A DNA stretch of 64,000 nucleotides from Lecanosticta acicola (GCA_963674455.1 CAVMBE010000015.1:124001-188000); one strand, 5' to 3'; shown: positions 1 to 10,521, numbered from the stretch's first letter. The notes: a model not told the origin generated them from the sequence alone. Made by a program: numbers and translations.

Positions 1-1292
1 GGCTCCGCTCCTTGTTGTGCATGCTCGTCGTTTGTCGGTGTTATAACATCGAACTCTACAGCCGGGATGTCCTGATCCAAGATCGCCACGAGTGTGTCTC
101 CTAAGTCTCTCCAGTGGAAGAGACTCATGGCTTTGATTCGCGACGCAGTCCTTGATAGAATACTAGCACGTTGAACCTGCTCGACGGTATCTGTGTGTTC
201 AAGGTCGTCCGGTATGTCAACCAGCTTCGTAGTCGCTTCTGACTGCATCGATGACGTTGTATCTCTAGAAGACGTCCGTGGCGGTGCCAGATCGATCGGA
301 GCAGGCGTGGCCTCTCCGCTTTTCGGCGTCACTCGTGGGCCATCCTTTGGAGGATGCCATGCATTGGGTATGTTATTCCATCGTACCTGCTTCTTCTTTT
401 TCGTCGTGGGCGGCTGCTCGGGCCATAGTGTATGTTTGATTGCCGGGTCGGGCTTGAGAACCCCCTCAGCCATCCAACCCATTTCTGTCTCCAATGCTTC
501 TCTCGCCTTCGATTGTATCGCAGCTGCGTCCTGATGTGCTTTTGCCTTTACTTCTGCTTCCGCTTGTGTTCTTTCATTGGGGTCATACAGCAATGCGTCT
601 TTCCCGATCTTATTCGCAACATCGTTGCTTGCTATATAGTACGGCTCTGCGCAAAGTCGTACATCCTGATACTCGGGCGTCGCTTTTTGCTGTCGAGGGC
701 CCGTGATGCATTCATTGAGCATGCCAAATTTCTGCTTGAGGTCCACCGAGGGAAACTTGCGTAGAGCGCGCTTTCGCAAAAGCTCATCGTGGGTGTCAGT
801 AGAGAAGTGGCTGCATACAGCAGATGGAGGCGTTGGAGGTAATGGCTTGTCGACACGCGTGGGGACCATCCTCATGACTTGTTCTTCGCGTATGGTATCG
901 ACTGAGAAGCGACTTCTCAGTTGCGGAGGGGGGCGTGCGGAATGCGGTGTGGGCCCTTTGAGCTTCAAATCCTCAATACTTTGAGGAAATATCTTGTCCA
1001 TAGCAATGTGCTTCGTGCGAGGAGGTGGAGGCACCGACATCGGTGTGTCTTTGCTTTTCGAAAACATGTCGTAGTTCGCCGGTCTCGAAGAAGAGGAATA
1101 AAAGGTAGCGATCATGCCGAACACTAGATATTTGTCTGGAAAGTATTTGATCATGAAGTCCATGCAGTCACAAGACGGCTGCAGCATTGCACTCGCACGT
1201 GCAACACCACATACAAGGCATGAAGTTGTGCTGCAATTACCGCGTGACATCTCGTCCGTCTCCACTTCGAGGATGTACAAACTTGTGGACAT
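1..1292 (-). CDS. Unknown fungal protein, 3' end beyond the left edge
   Basis: One uninterrupted minus-strand frame runs from an ATG at 1292 to the window edge, giving at least 430 residues without a stop. I do not recognise the family. The first ~50 residues hold a cysteine cluster (CSTTSCLVCG and CDC), followed by a proline-rich stretch, a charged Ala/Lys/Glu-rich helix-forming stretch near the middle, a short KKKK basic patch, and a Ser/Thr-rich part with a WRDLGDTLVAILDQD segment close to the edge. There is no signal peptide or membrane segment. Alternative in-frame starts lie at 1115 and 1067; the second gives a protein that begins directly before the proline-rich part. Coding is inferred from the length of the open frame and its protein-like composition. 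Confidence 0.7.
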   Translation of the reverse strand, partial: MSTSLYILEVETDEMSRGNCSTTSCLVCGVARASAMLQPSCDCMDFMIKYFPDKYLVFGMIATFYSSSSRPANYDMFSKSKDTPMSVPPPPRTKHIAMDKIFPQSIEDLKLKGPTPHSARPPPQLRSRFSVDTIREEQVMRMVPTRVDKPLPPTPPSAVCSHFSTDTHDELLRKRALRKFPSVDLKQKFGMLNECITGPRQQKATPEYQDVRLCAEPYYIASNDVANKIGKDALLYDPNERTQAEAEVKAKAHQDAAAIQSKAREALETEMGWMAEGVLKPDPAIKHTLWPEQPPTTKKKKQVRWNNIPNAWHPPKDGPRVTPKSGEATPAPIDLAPPRTSSRDTTSSMQSEATTKLVDIPDDLEHTDTVEQVQRASILSRTASRIKAMSLFHWRDLGDTLVAILDQDIPAVEFDVITPTNDEHAQQGAE

Positions 1293-1707
1293 AGTTGGGA
1301 GGCGTTCGCAACGGGTGAGGGAAGAGGAGCACAAGATCGACTTGGGATTCCACTGTACGGCGAAGCCGCTCTATACACGTTGCCCTCTCCATGCGGCACA
1401 AGTTACAGCTCATGTGCCTACGCACTCTGTGTTGTGCCATTGATAGCAGTATACCGACAAGCGAGGACTCTCGCACATGGCCTTGGCGGCTTCTCGGTCC
1501 CGAAGTGGCTTAGCGCTGTTGGTCCTGTTTCCGACCTTTGTTGGAAGTGGTCCTCTTAGAGGCGGCTAGCTGTCGCTGTTGGAATAGCTGATTTGACTCT
1601 TTCTGTCAACCGGACCGTTATGATGGTATACCGCCGGAAGACGAAGACATCGAGCTAGGCAGTCTTGAGGTTGTGAAGGGTGACGTGACATTTGCGGCCA
1701 TTTTGAT
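1293..1707. other. Intergenic, 415 bp
   Basis: Lies between the unknown minus-strand gene and the 3' end of SPF27. The minus frame of the left gene has an in-frame stop a short way upstream of its ATG. I see no other gene or repeat. Confidence 0.5.
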
Positions 1708-2328
1708 TCAAGAAGCGCCTTGCCTCTTGCGCTCGAGAATGTCGTGCCTCAATCTTTCGCCTGCCGCTTGGGTCTCGATCATTCTGCCGATGCCAGTCCT
1801 CCATCCCTCTTCCAGACCGTGCATCTCTCCAGCGGCATTCGCTTGGATTGTCCTTCGCGTCTGTTCCAGCTGCTCTTGCTGCAGTTTGGCCTCTTGGAGT
1901 TCCTTCTCCAGTCCTTTCAAGACATCTTCCATCTGGCTATTCCCAATCAGCCAAGCGTTCTTGCCGTAAGTTTCGAGCAGGCTCAGATTGATGTTCCTGC
2001 CACGGAGATACTCGGCGCTCGCATATGCCTTTCCCAGTGTCGACTTCCACCCTTCCAAGTCACCTTTCGCTGCCGGGTCGAGCAGCTCGTATCGGCTTAT
2101 GTCAAGACCCCCTTCCTTCGGCAGTCCGGTTGCTATCCTCGCGTGCTCTGCTTCCACGAAGTCCGACAACTTGGATTCCTGAGGCGCTGGGATCGAAGGA
2201 TGCAGAGTTGCGGCACAGTCAGGATGCATTTCGGCGTTGATGAGGGCGTTTGCAGCGCTTAGCTGCTGGTCATGTACCGGAGTATCCACGTATGGTAGTG
2301 CGTCGGGTACGCTTTGGATGAGAGGCAT
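1708..2328 (-). CDS. SPF27: Pre-mRNA-splicing factor SPF27 (BCAS2/Cwf7 family)
   Basis: Subunit of the Prp19/NineTeen complex that activates the spliceosome. The 206-residue product starts MPLIQSVPDALPYVD, the usual N-terminus of the family, so I chose the ATG at 2328 although the frame stays open 45 residues further upstream. The family core is clear: a conserved ISRYELLDP segment, the GWKSTLGKAYASAEYLR helix, NLSLLETYGKNAW, and a C-terminal coiled coil rich in Glu, Gln and Lys ending in LEEGWRTGIGRMIE. Human BCAS2 has 225 residues, so the length fits. There is no intron. It is divergent from the ceramidase gene, sharing a ~400 bp upstream region. Confidence 0.92.
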   Translation of the reverse strand: MPLIQSVPDALPYVDTPVHDQQLSAANALINAEMHPDCAATLHPSIPAPQESKLSDFVEAEHARIATGLPKEGGLDISRYELLDPAAKGDLEGWKSTLGKAYASAEYLRGRNINLSLLETYGKNAWLIGNSQMEDVLKGLEKELQEAKLQQEQLEQTRRTIQANAAGEMHGLEEGWRTGIGRMIETQAAGERLRHDILERKRQGAS

Positions 2329-2734
2329 GCTGGCGTCGTATACCTGTATGCAACGGTGTCGTAAGGATGCGAGAAGAGAGCTGGAGGTGGGGATAGACTT
2401 TCGGCCGAACGCCGGACTTTCCCGTTCCAGCGAACGAGTCAAGAGCTTCGGAGCCGTTCTCAAGTCAACGCATAGATGACTTGGGGAGTCTTGCTGCAGG
2501 GTTCCCTTCGATCGCTATCAAACGCGGTCATCCACTCGATACCGCGCCTTCTTGCCTTGTGGATGTTGACTTACACCGCCGTCAGCACGTATACCAGGCA
2601 TCAACACCAGCCATCTCCGTCATCCACCGGCAAGCACGAAGCCTTCCGACAGCAACCGGAGCAGAAGCGTCATGCACGGTCAAGCTATCACTTGATCCAT
2701 CTCAAATCCATTTTCTTCTCTCTTTCCCATCATC
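2329..2734. promoter_or_regulatory. Divergent promoter region, SPF27 / ceramidase
   Basis: 406 bp between two divergent starts. A pyrimidine-rich tract (ttttcttctctctttccc) sits just before the ceramidase ATG, as is common in fungal promoters. No specific factor site is claimed. Confidence 0.45.
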
Positions 2735-5062
2735 ATGGCACGATCGCCACCTTCTGTTCTCATATTGGCTCTTGTTGTGTTTGTAATTCTATCCTCATTG
2801 AATCTATTCCACAGACTGGGCCCATCGGTGCTGGACCTCTGTGCTGACAATCTCAACTTCCACATCCTGCAAGGTCAGAAACCTGACAGAGATGCTGGAG
2901 ACCAATTCCTCCTCGGCGTCGGCAAGGGCGACATCACCGGACCTGTGGCCGAGATCAACTTCATGGGATATGCTGATACCGCTCAGCTGGGCACTGGACT
3001 GAGGCAACGTCTCTATTCACGTGCCTTCATCATCGCCAGTCGGGACCAACCGAAGGATCGCCTTGTCTATCTCGTAATCGATACGGCGTGCGGTGATACT
3101 GCCATTCGACATGGGATACTCGAGGGCTTGAGAGACCTGGGCGAAGAATATGCCATGTACGGCCAGAACAACGTCGCAGTGACCGGCACCCACTCTCACA
3201 GCGGACCCGGCGCGTGGCTGAACTATTTACTTCATCAAATCACAAGCAAAGGCTTCGATAGGCCCTCGTATCACGCCATTGTCGAAGGCGCCATTGCGTC
3301 GATAAGACAGGCCCACGAAGCTCTTGGCCCGGGCCATCTGAGCATTGGTCATATCGAAATCGAAGATGCCAACATCAATAGAAGCCCATGGTCGTACTTA
3401 CAGAACCCCGCAGAAGAACGAGACCGGTACAAGCACGATGTCGACAGAATGATGACCCTCCTTCGCTTCACAAGCGCGACCGAGTCCGGGCCCCAAGACA
3501 TTGGCGTGCTCACCTGGTTTGCAGTCCATGGCACCAGCATGTTTGGCAACAACACTTTGGTCACAGGTGATAACAAAGGCTTAGCTGCTGCCCTGTTCGA
3601 AGATTCTGTTGGCGATCCCTCATTTGTGGCAGGGTTTTCCCAAGCGAACGTGGGCGATACAACACCCAAGGTACTAGGCGCTTACTGCGAGTCTGGCCCT
3701 CAAGCGGGCGAGCCGTGCGACTTCAAGACCAGCCTGTGCGGTAACAGCACTCAAGGCTGTCATGGTCGCGGGCCACACTACGGACGCGACGATGGCGGAT
3801 CGGCAGACAATTACGAAATCGGTCTTCGCCAGTTCAAGGGTGCTAGACAGCTTTTCGATGATGAGAATCGCTTCGTCCCGGTCAGAGGAGATGTCGTCAG
3901 AAGTGTGCATCAATTTGCAGACCTCAGCCACTTTACATTCTCCCTGCCTAACGGCACGGAGGTCAGAACGTGTCCTGCTGCCTTGGGATATTCCTTTCCT
4001 GCGGGTACGTCTGACTGGCCAGGGCATTTCGACTTCAAGCAAGGCCAGCCCAATGACCCACATGCGAGCCCGTTGTGGAACGTGGTCAAGAATGGACTTC
4101 ACGCCCCCAATGAGACGCAGCAAGCTTGTCACAGAGAGAAACCAATACTGCTAGATGTTGGGGAGACGAAGACGCCCTACGACTGGACGCCAAATATCGT
4201 CGATATCCAGCTCTTCCGGGTTGGCCAACTGTTTATGATTGTGTCTCCTGGCGAGGCAACTACTATGGCTGGTCGAAGATGGAGGGACGCCCTGGAGGCT
4301 TCTACCGTCTCGACCTTCACAGACTTAGACGAGGACCAAGAGCCGACGGTGGTACTTGGTGGCCCGGCCAATACCTATGCTCACTACATCACCACGCCTG
4401 AAGAATACGGTGCGCAGCGATACGAAGGCGCATCTACGCTATACGGTCCGTGGACGCTGGATGCCTACATCAATCTCACGTTGACGTACCTTCCACGCCT
4501 AGCTGCATCAACTCGTAACTGGCCGCACCTGGACCATGGACCGAAGCCGCCGATCTTCGTCAACAAAAGTCTCAGCTTCATCTCGCCCGTCGTCGTGGAC
4601 AGAGCACCCTTTTTCAAACATTTTGGCGACGTCCTCACCGATGTAGATGGTACCTACGACGCAGGAGACTCGATCAAGGCAACGTTTGTCGGAGCCAACC
4701 CACGTAACAACTTCCGTCTCGGTGGCACTTTTGCCGCGGTGGAGAAGTATAACGCAGACAGCGGAGTGTGGGGCCAAGTCCGCGATGACGGGGACTGGAG
4801 CCTCGTCTACGAATGGAAGCGCACGTCCGAGGCGCTCGGCACGAGTGAAGTTACGATCTCATGGCAAACGAAATGGGAGACTGGGTCGTGGAAGGACGGA
4901 AGCGGAAAGGAGGAGGATGTGAAGACGCCGCACGGAGACCTGCTGGTTCGGGACCATGGCTTGCGGGGGAAGTATAGACTGCGGTACTATGGGGATAGCA
5001 AGTCTCTCGGAGGGCGAATTTCTGCTTTTGAGGGCACGAGCGGAGACTTTACGGTTTTATGA
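2735..5062 (+). CDS. Neutral/alkaline ceramidase, variant nucleophile position
   Basis: Hydrolyses ceramide to sphingosine and fatty acid. The 775-residue single-exon product has an N-terminal hydrophobic segment (residues ~7-26, signal anchor or signal peptide), then the neutral ceramidase catalytic domain (GVGKGDITGPVAEINFMGYA at ~61) and a C-terminal beta-rich domain. Family metal-ligand motifs are visible: GTHSHSGPGAW, FAVHGTSMFG, SPGEATTMAGRRWR and the YAHYITTPEEY region. The conserved motif that carries the nucleophile in characterised members (GD-x-S-P, Ser354 in human ASAH2) reads GDTTP here, so Thr310 (3662-3664) stands where Ser is expected. Everything else is intact, so the gene looks under selection. 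Activity is therefore uncertain. It may work with ORM (25.0-25.7 kb) in sphingolipid balance, though nothing links them except function. Confidence 0.93.
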   Translation: MARSPPSVLILALVVFVILSSLNLFHRLGPSVLDLCADNLNFHILQGQKPDRDAGDQFLLGVGKGDITGPVAEINFMGYADTAQLGTGLRQRLYSRAFIIASRDQPKDRLVYLVIDTACGDTAIRHGILEGLRDLGEEYAMYGQNNVAVTGTHSHSGPGAWLNYLLHQITSKGFDRPSYHAIVEGAIASIRQAHEALGPGHLSIGHIEIEDANINRSPWSYLQNPAEERDRYKHDVDRMMTLLRFTSATESGPQDIGVLTWFAVHGTSMFGNNTLVTGDNKGLAAALFEDSVGDPSFVAGFSQANVGDTTPKVLGAYCESGPQAGEPCDFKTSLCGNSTQGCHGRGPHYGRDDGGSADNYEIGLRQFKGARQLFDDENRFVPVRGDVVRSVHQFADLSHFTFSLPNGTEVRTCPAALGYSFPAGTSDWPGHFDFKQGQPNDPHASPLWNVVKNGLHAPNETQQACHREKPILLDVGETKTPYDWTPNIVDIQLFRVGQLFMIVSPGEATTMAGRRWRDALEASTVSTFTDLDEDQEPTVVLGGPANTYAHYITTPEEYGAQRYEGASTLYGPWTLDAYINLTLTYLPRLAASTRNWPHLDHGPKPPIFVNKSLSFISPVVVDRAPFFKHFGDVLTDVDGTYDAGDSIKATFVGANPRNNFRLGGTFAAVEKYNADSGVWGQVRDDGDWSLVYEWKRTSEALGTSEVTISWQTKWETGSWKDGSGKEEDVKTPHGDLLVRDHGLRGKYRLRYYGDSKSLGGRISAFEGTSGDFTVL

Positions 5063-6186
5063 AATTGAAGTGGTGGGACAGAGATTGTATAGCGAGGTCT
5101 TTAGGAAGACGAAGCAATTCAGGCCTCGGAGGCGGCCAATGACCGTATTTGCTGTTACCTACGGTACGGTACCTCACCTTACTTACGAGATCGGATCATC
5201 ATCGTCCTTTCCTGAGCAGATCGGAGGCGGCGGTGGGCAAGTGGGATGGATGCGCCGTGTAGGCAGTCGAGAGGAAATTCCGTCGCGGCTATCCAGGATA
5301 AATTTCCGATTGGTTTGTGCTAGCTTATGTCTGCCTCTCCTCTGGCTTGCACGTCTTCACCGCTCCCATCTCGAGGCCAGTCGCAGTGCCATTCTGCCAC
5401 GGCAGGGTGATGTCTTGTGAAATGCACCAATTCCTCCATGCGATCCATCATTCGATCAACCATTGACGGGCGGCTGTACCTTTACGTCAGAGGATGATTG
5501 CGAGGCGGCTCTCATACGCCGCCAGCTGCCAGCGCAACGTGGGCGATCTGCAGCGCGTAGGCATGGCCTCGCCAACCACCACAACGGCAGACGAGCACAG
5601 TCTTGCCGTGCTTGGTCTTTTGCTTCATCATCAGGTGCCTGTCGCGCTGCACATGGTCGATAATCATCATCCTCCCCTCGCCGCCCTCGCGCACACTCCT
5701 CTCCCCCTCCCCCTCCCCCTCGAGTCGTGACGCACTTCACAGACACTCGAGTCGTGAAGCACACACAGACAGACCACAGACAGTGCGCGTCGCCGGAGCA
5801 GCAGGGCCATCCACGCTCACGTGCACGTGTACGGCTACTCCGCTTCACTCTTCCCCGGGCCGCCCCATCACTCTCACTCCGACCTTCGTTTCACCGGCCA
5901 CGGCCACGGCCACGGCCTCCATTTCATCCAGCTCCAGCTCCAGCTCCAGCTCCAGCTCCAGCACCAGCTCCAGCACCGAAACATCGACAGAAACGGCATC
6001 CGACTCAGAATCCAGAATCCACACCACCTCCACACCCTCTCTGCCCGGTCCAATCTCCTCTCTGCCCGCGGAGCCCGACCTTCTCACGTCATCCAGCATC
6101 CTCTCGTCAGGCGATCCACCATCCCGGCCGTCTCCGCCTCCGCCCACCCCGCCACCCGTCCCTGAGCTTGGTCTGCGCCCGCCCCG
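5063..6186. other. Intergenic / long 5' region, 1.1 kb
   Basis: Pyrimidine-rich and low-complexity upstream of the glycine-zipper gene. It includes CCCTCCCC runs near 5700 and an imperfect CCAGCT hexamer array at about 5931-5972. Several overlapping frames are open here only because of this composition; I see no supported gene. Confidence 0.5.
5931..5972. repeat. CCAGCT-type hexamer microsatellite
   Basis: About seven copies of a CAGCTC/CAGCAC hexamer upstream of the 6187 gene, probably in its promoter or 5' UTR. Confidence 0.8.
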
Positions 6187-7553
6187 ATGGAGGCCTGGGT
6201 CGAGAATGGCCTCGAGGCAACCAACTACATCGTCGACCGTCACTTCGATAAGGGCTGGGATCGCGTCCGTCGCTATCGCAACGCCAGCAGGCTCAAGCAT
6301 CAGGAGATCCCCTACTGTTCTTCCCCACGCCACTCCAAGCGCCGCAGCAACCAAGAGGAAGTAGACCGCCCTGACTCATCAGATTCCTCCGACGACTCTT
6401 CCTCCGACGACGACCGGGTTGGCGAGAGGACACCTGCGGCCACTGCTGTGAGGTCATCTGCCGCTTTCAGTGGCGCCGCTGCCGCTGCCGCTGCTGCTGC
6501 CGTCCCCAGCGCTACCTCAACTACCCGACCCAGGCAGAGAAATCAGCTGCCCTCCCCCGAGCGCGACCCCTCCAGAGTCAACCGCCGAGACAGCATCTGC
6601 AGTCTACAACAGGAGAGTGAGACCAGCGACCGCATCCTCCGAGCATACGAACTCGAGACCGACGACCCAAAGCGCAATCCAGAATCCGTCCTGTCATCCC
6701 GAGATCTGCGCCACCTCAAGTCAGCCTCCCGACGAGATAGCGCCATGGCCTCGGCATACAACGACGACTACGCTCAGTCGCGATACGACGGCGAACGTCC
6801 GCGCTCGCAGCCTCCGCGCAGCAGATATTACGACGACGACGACAGCGACTACGACGAGCGCTCGGGTCGCCGTTACGCAGGAGGGAGTGGCCGCGGATAC
6901 GACGACCGCGACTATGATCGCGTCGTCGAAGAGACAGAGAGATACCGTGGCCCGGTAGGTGCAGGACCACTTGTTGTGCGTCAACAGCCCCACATTACTT
7001 GGAAGAAACACCTCACTGACTTGCTGCACAGCCTGCTCATCGTCCTTGGGATGCCACTCGTAAGGAAAGCTCCCGCTCTGGTTACGACGAGCCATATGGT
7101 GCGGGCGCCGTCACTCAATACGGACGCCGCTCTGACGCAGCCGTCGACTGCCAGACCGAGACCAATGTCAGCCGTCGCTCCAAGTCTCGCGGAAGGGACC
7201 GCGACGACCGATCCTACTCGCGCTCAGAATCGCGCTCCCGAAGCCGTTCCAGAGGCAAGGAAGGTTGGCGCGGAAAGCTTGACGATACCTTCGATACGAC
7301 TGCTCGCGGTCTCGGTATCGGCGTAGCAGGTGCCGTTATTGGCGGACTTGCTGGCCGAGAGTTTGGCAACAAGCATCGTCAGCGAGACATCATCCTCGGC
7401 GCCGTTGTTGGTGGTCTTGGGGCTAACCTCGCCGAGAACAGATGGCGCGAGTGGAAGGATGGAAAGGAGCGCGATGTCGAGAGAGAAGAGGAACGTTGGG
7501 AGCAGAAGTATGACGGGAGAGACTACGGTCGAAGCAGGAGCAACGTCCGATAA
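6187..7553 (+). CDS. Glycine-zipper protein, Ser/Arg-rich, function unknown
   Basis: Two exons, 6187-6954 and 7032-7553, joined across a 77-base GT-AG intron; the join is in phase and gives 429 residues. The N-terminus has the short conserved WVENGLEATNYIVDRHFDKGWD segment seen in many fungal proteins (recalled, not searched). A long disordered part follows: Ser/Asp clusters, a nine-residue alanine run near residue 100, many RRDS/RRxS sites and Arg/Asp/Tyr-rich stretches. The C-terminus carries two glycine-zipper helices (GLGIGVAGAVIGGLAGREFG and ILGAVVGGLGANLAENR), the pattern of small membrane-inserting hairpins. The protein ends in a charged tail. Its biochemical role is unknown; membrane association is inferred from the zipper only. 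Confidence 0.85.
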
Positions 7554-8145
7554 GCGCTTGCTCGCGCGGTGGGATGGGTTTGGGGTAGCAGGGGCGTTCT
7601 GCTACGGCGTTTTTCGATGATGATGTGAAGCGATGGATAGTAACGACTTCGACGACGACAGAACAAGTGATGAAAAGTCTAGAGGAGACTGGGATGTAAT
7701 GCGGCGTTACGGTTGAACACTTTGTACCTCTGCATACGACGACTTTCTTCATGAGATACCTTTCAACATCGACAAAAGCGCTTGTACATCAGTCACTCGT
7801 CGCGCAGTCTTGCGGAAGTAGCATTGAAGTAGAACTTGTGGAACGAACGTCACATCCCGGGCTCGTGTCCGCTCGCTTCGGGGCGTCAAGCCGACATCCA
7901 AGATCGCCAACTCCATCCACCATCTCTCCAACTTTCAACCTATCTACAACCCTGCACTACTCCGCTCTTCACTTCCCTTGCGATATTGCGTAGTTGAAAC
8001 ACACCTCAAGAGCGTTCTTGATTTTCCATCCTGAGAACCTACGCCTCGTTTCGTTCATTCTTTCGCCCGAAAGCCATTCAACAACCGACGCCTCAGCATA
8101 GCAAGCGACTACACCTCCACCGCGGCCCCCGAGGCAGAGGCAACC
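7554..8145. other. Intergenic, PHO8 upstream region
   Basis: 592 bp between two genes on the plus strand. It holds the 3' region of the glycine-zipper gene and the upstream region of the alkaline phosphatase gene. No further gene seen. Confidence 0.5.
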
Positions 8146-9981
8146 ATGGCACCCGGACAAGAGCCTCTCCTCGCCAACAGACCCTCATCACAGAATTCTC
8201 GAGAGCGCGAGGAAGGCCTCGAAGAGGAAGACGCCCTGCTCACGGGGCAACGAACAGGCAAACAACAAGCGTCCGCAACCGCCGAAAAGACTAGGCGATG
8301 GCGCGAGATTGGACTCTTCGTGTGGGCGCTGGCTGCTACTGCCGTGGTCGTCGTCTTGGCGGTCGTGTGGCAGCACAACCAACAAACAGGCGGAGGGTCA
8401 GGCGGCGGGTCGGGGGATGGCAAGGACGACAAGGGCTTTGGAGGCAAGAAGAATTTGATCTTCATGGTCTCGGATGGGATGGGACCGACGAGTCTGTCGC
8501 TTACGAGGAGCTGGAGACAGTATACGGAACAGCTGCCGTTTGACGAGACGTTGATTCTGGATGAGCATTTGATTGGACAGAGCAGGACGAGGAGTTCGAG
8601 TAGTCTGGTCACGGACTCTGCGGCCGGAGCGACGGCCTTCAGTTGTGGGCAGAAGAGCTACAATGGCGCGATTTCGGTGCTGCCGAATTTCGATCCATGT
8701 GGGAGTGTTATGGAGGCTGCCAAGAGGATGGGATACACAACCGGGTTGGTGGTGACCACGAGGATCACGGATGCTACGCCTGCCGTCTTTGCGAGCCATG
8801 TCAGGAGGAGGGAGATGGAGGACGAGATTGCGTTGCAGATGATTGGAGAGACACACCCGCTGGGCAGGATGGTGGACCTGATGATGGGTGGTGGCAGAGC
8901 TCACTTCCTGCCCAACACCACGAATGGAGGCTCCAGGACCGACGGAAAGGATCTGACCAAGCTTGCGGCGGAGAAGCATGACTGGAACTACATCGACAAC
9001 AAGAAGTCGTTTGACAATCTGGGGACGTCGGCGGAGTTGCCGTTGCTTGCCCTCTTCGCGCCAGGTGATATTCCATACGAGATTGATCGTAGGAATGAGA
9101 CCCATATCTACCCATCTCTCGAGCAAATGACGAGGACCGCTCTGAGTGCCCTGAGCGCAGCGACCAAGAACAAGGATAAGGGGTTCTTCGTCATGATCGA
9201 GGGCTCGCGGATTGACCACGCCGGACATGCCAACGATCCAGCTGCGCAAGTGCATGAGGTCTTGGCTTACGACCGGGCCATGTCGGCCGTCTTCGACTTC
9301 ATCCAGGACTCTGAGACTCCCACGCTGATGGTCAGCACTTCAGACCACGAGACGGGAGGCCTCGCTACTGCGCGCCAGCTGCACCAGTCATATCCTGACT
9401 ACCTCTGGTATCCGGGCGTGCTAGCGAACGTCACACACTCTGCCAGCCACACTGCGCGAGAGTACAACTACCACCTTCAGAGTCTCGCCAAGGAGCGAGC
9501 TGACTCCGTCGGCGCGAATGGCGAGAACCTCAACGGCTACCTCAAAATGCTCCTCAAGAACTCTCTCGGCATTCATGATCCGACGCTCGACGAAATGGAA
9601 GCCCTCGTTACAAAGCCCGAGCGCTCCGCCTACACTTTCGCCGACATGGTCTCCCGCCGCGCCCAAACAGGCTGGAGCACTCACGGCCACTCCGGCGCCG
9701 ATGTGAACATCTACACCTCCGACCCGGCAGCGGCCTCTGCCCTGCGCGGCAACCACGAAAACACCGAAGTCGGCGAATTCCTACGCTCCTACCTCGGCCT
9801 CGACGACGAAGTCGAAAAAGTCAGCGAAAAGCTCCGCAAGCACATGAAAACGGTCGAAGGCGGGCAGGAATTCTGGCTCGGGAGTATCCCGGAAGCCGAC
9901 GAGAGACTGGACGGACAGGACCATTTGGATCATTATCACGGCGATCATAAGACGAAACGGTGCGAGGTTTGCGGCATCTAG
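8146..9981 (+). CDS. PHO8: Vacuolar alkaline phosphatase, PHO8 type
   Basis: Removes phosphate from phosphomonoesters in the vacuole lumen. Single exon, 611 residues, with type II topology: a cytoplasmic tail of ~53 residues, a membrane anchor at about 54-75, a Gly-rich linker, then the phosphatase domain. Asp110 in MVSDGMGPTS binds metal and Ser158 in TDSAAGATAFSCG is the nucleophile; metal-ligand motifs IEGSRIDHAGH, STSDHETGG and a late HGHSGADV are all present. The tail contains an acidic dileucine-like stretch (EEEDALLTG) consistent with AP-3 sorting to the vacuole, as described for yeast Pho8; this is inference. The C-terminal ~70 residues after the domain are charged and end CEVCGI. Confidence 0.95.
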   Translation: MAPGQEPLLANRPSSQNSREREEGLEEEDALLTGQRTGKQQASATAEKTRRWREIGLFVWALAATAVVVVLAVVWQHNQQTGGGSGGGSGDGKDDKGFGGKKNLIFMVSDGMGPTSLSLTRSWRQYTEQLPFDETLILDEHLIGQSRTRSSSSLVTDSAAGATAFSCGQKSYNGAISVLPNFDPCGSVMEAAKRMGYTTGLVVTTRITDATPAVFASHVRRREMEDEIALQMIGETHPLGRMVDLMMGGGRAHFLPNTTNGGSRTDGKDLTKLAAEKHDWNYIDNKKSFDNLGTSAELPLLALFAPGDIPYEIDRRNETHIYPSLEQMTRTALSALSAATKNKDKGFFVMIEGSRIDHAGHANDPAAQVHEVLAYDRAMSAVFDFIQDSETPTLMVSTSDHETGGLATARQLHQSYPDYLWYPGVLANVTHSASHTAREYNYHLQSLAKERADSVGANGENLNGYLKMLLKNSLGIHDPTLDEMEALVTKPERSAYTFADMVSRRAQTGWSTHGHSGADVNIYTSDPAAASALRGNHENTEVGEFLRSYLGLDDEVEKVSEKLRKHMKTVEGGQEFWLGSIPEADERLDGQDHLDHYHGDHKTKRCEVCGI

Positions 9982-10465
9982 GCTATGGCTGTGAAGCGCG
10001 TGCTGGGTGGTTTGGGGCTTTTGGTTTGGGGTTGGATGCTGGAGCCTGTTGACATGGCGGAGCATTTGCTTTGACGACGAGGCGTTTGAGGGAAGGGAAG
10101 GCAAGGGAATGAATGTGGCATGTCGAACGGAGTCTTTATTGATAATTTCTCTTTTTGGGGATACCCTATGTTTTTATCATCAGAATGCAATGGACGGGTT
10201 CTCGGTAGAGGAGAGGAGAGGATGTGAATTGAGGCAAACTTGTCGTCTTTCAAGGCTGGATTTTGAACGCTTTGCGTATAATGCTACTGGTGGTATCATG
10301 CGGTTTTGGTCATTTAGGGGCTTTTGGAATAGCTTGGCATCAATATCGTGATATGTTCTGATGCCGACGTACCCAGAAGGCATGGTGCATTTGTTCCGCA
10401 GACCGAGGCGGTGGGTTGGGTTTTGATGGAAGGTGGTATGTATCGCGTTTGGCTTTCTTTTCCTC

Positions 10466-10521
10466 TTCTTGTTCCTGTTCCTGTTCTTGTTCATGTTCCT
10501 GTTCTTGTTCATGTCCATGGC
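10466..10521. repeat. TTCCTG/TTCTTG hexamer repeat
   Basis: Interrupted hexamer array (gttcctgttcctgttcttg type), about nine units. On the minus strand it produces an Asn/Lys/Arg-rich open frame that is an artefact. Confidence 0.8.

Noticed and set aside
5603..6364. 253-codon plus-strand frame
   Set aside because: Ser/Pro/Thr runs from the CCAGCT microsatellite and C-rich leader; no ATG-anchored domain, and it overlaps the real gene start at 6187.
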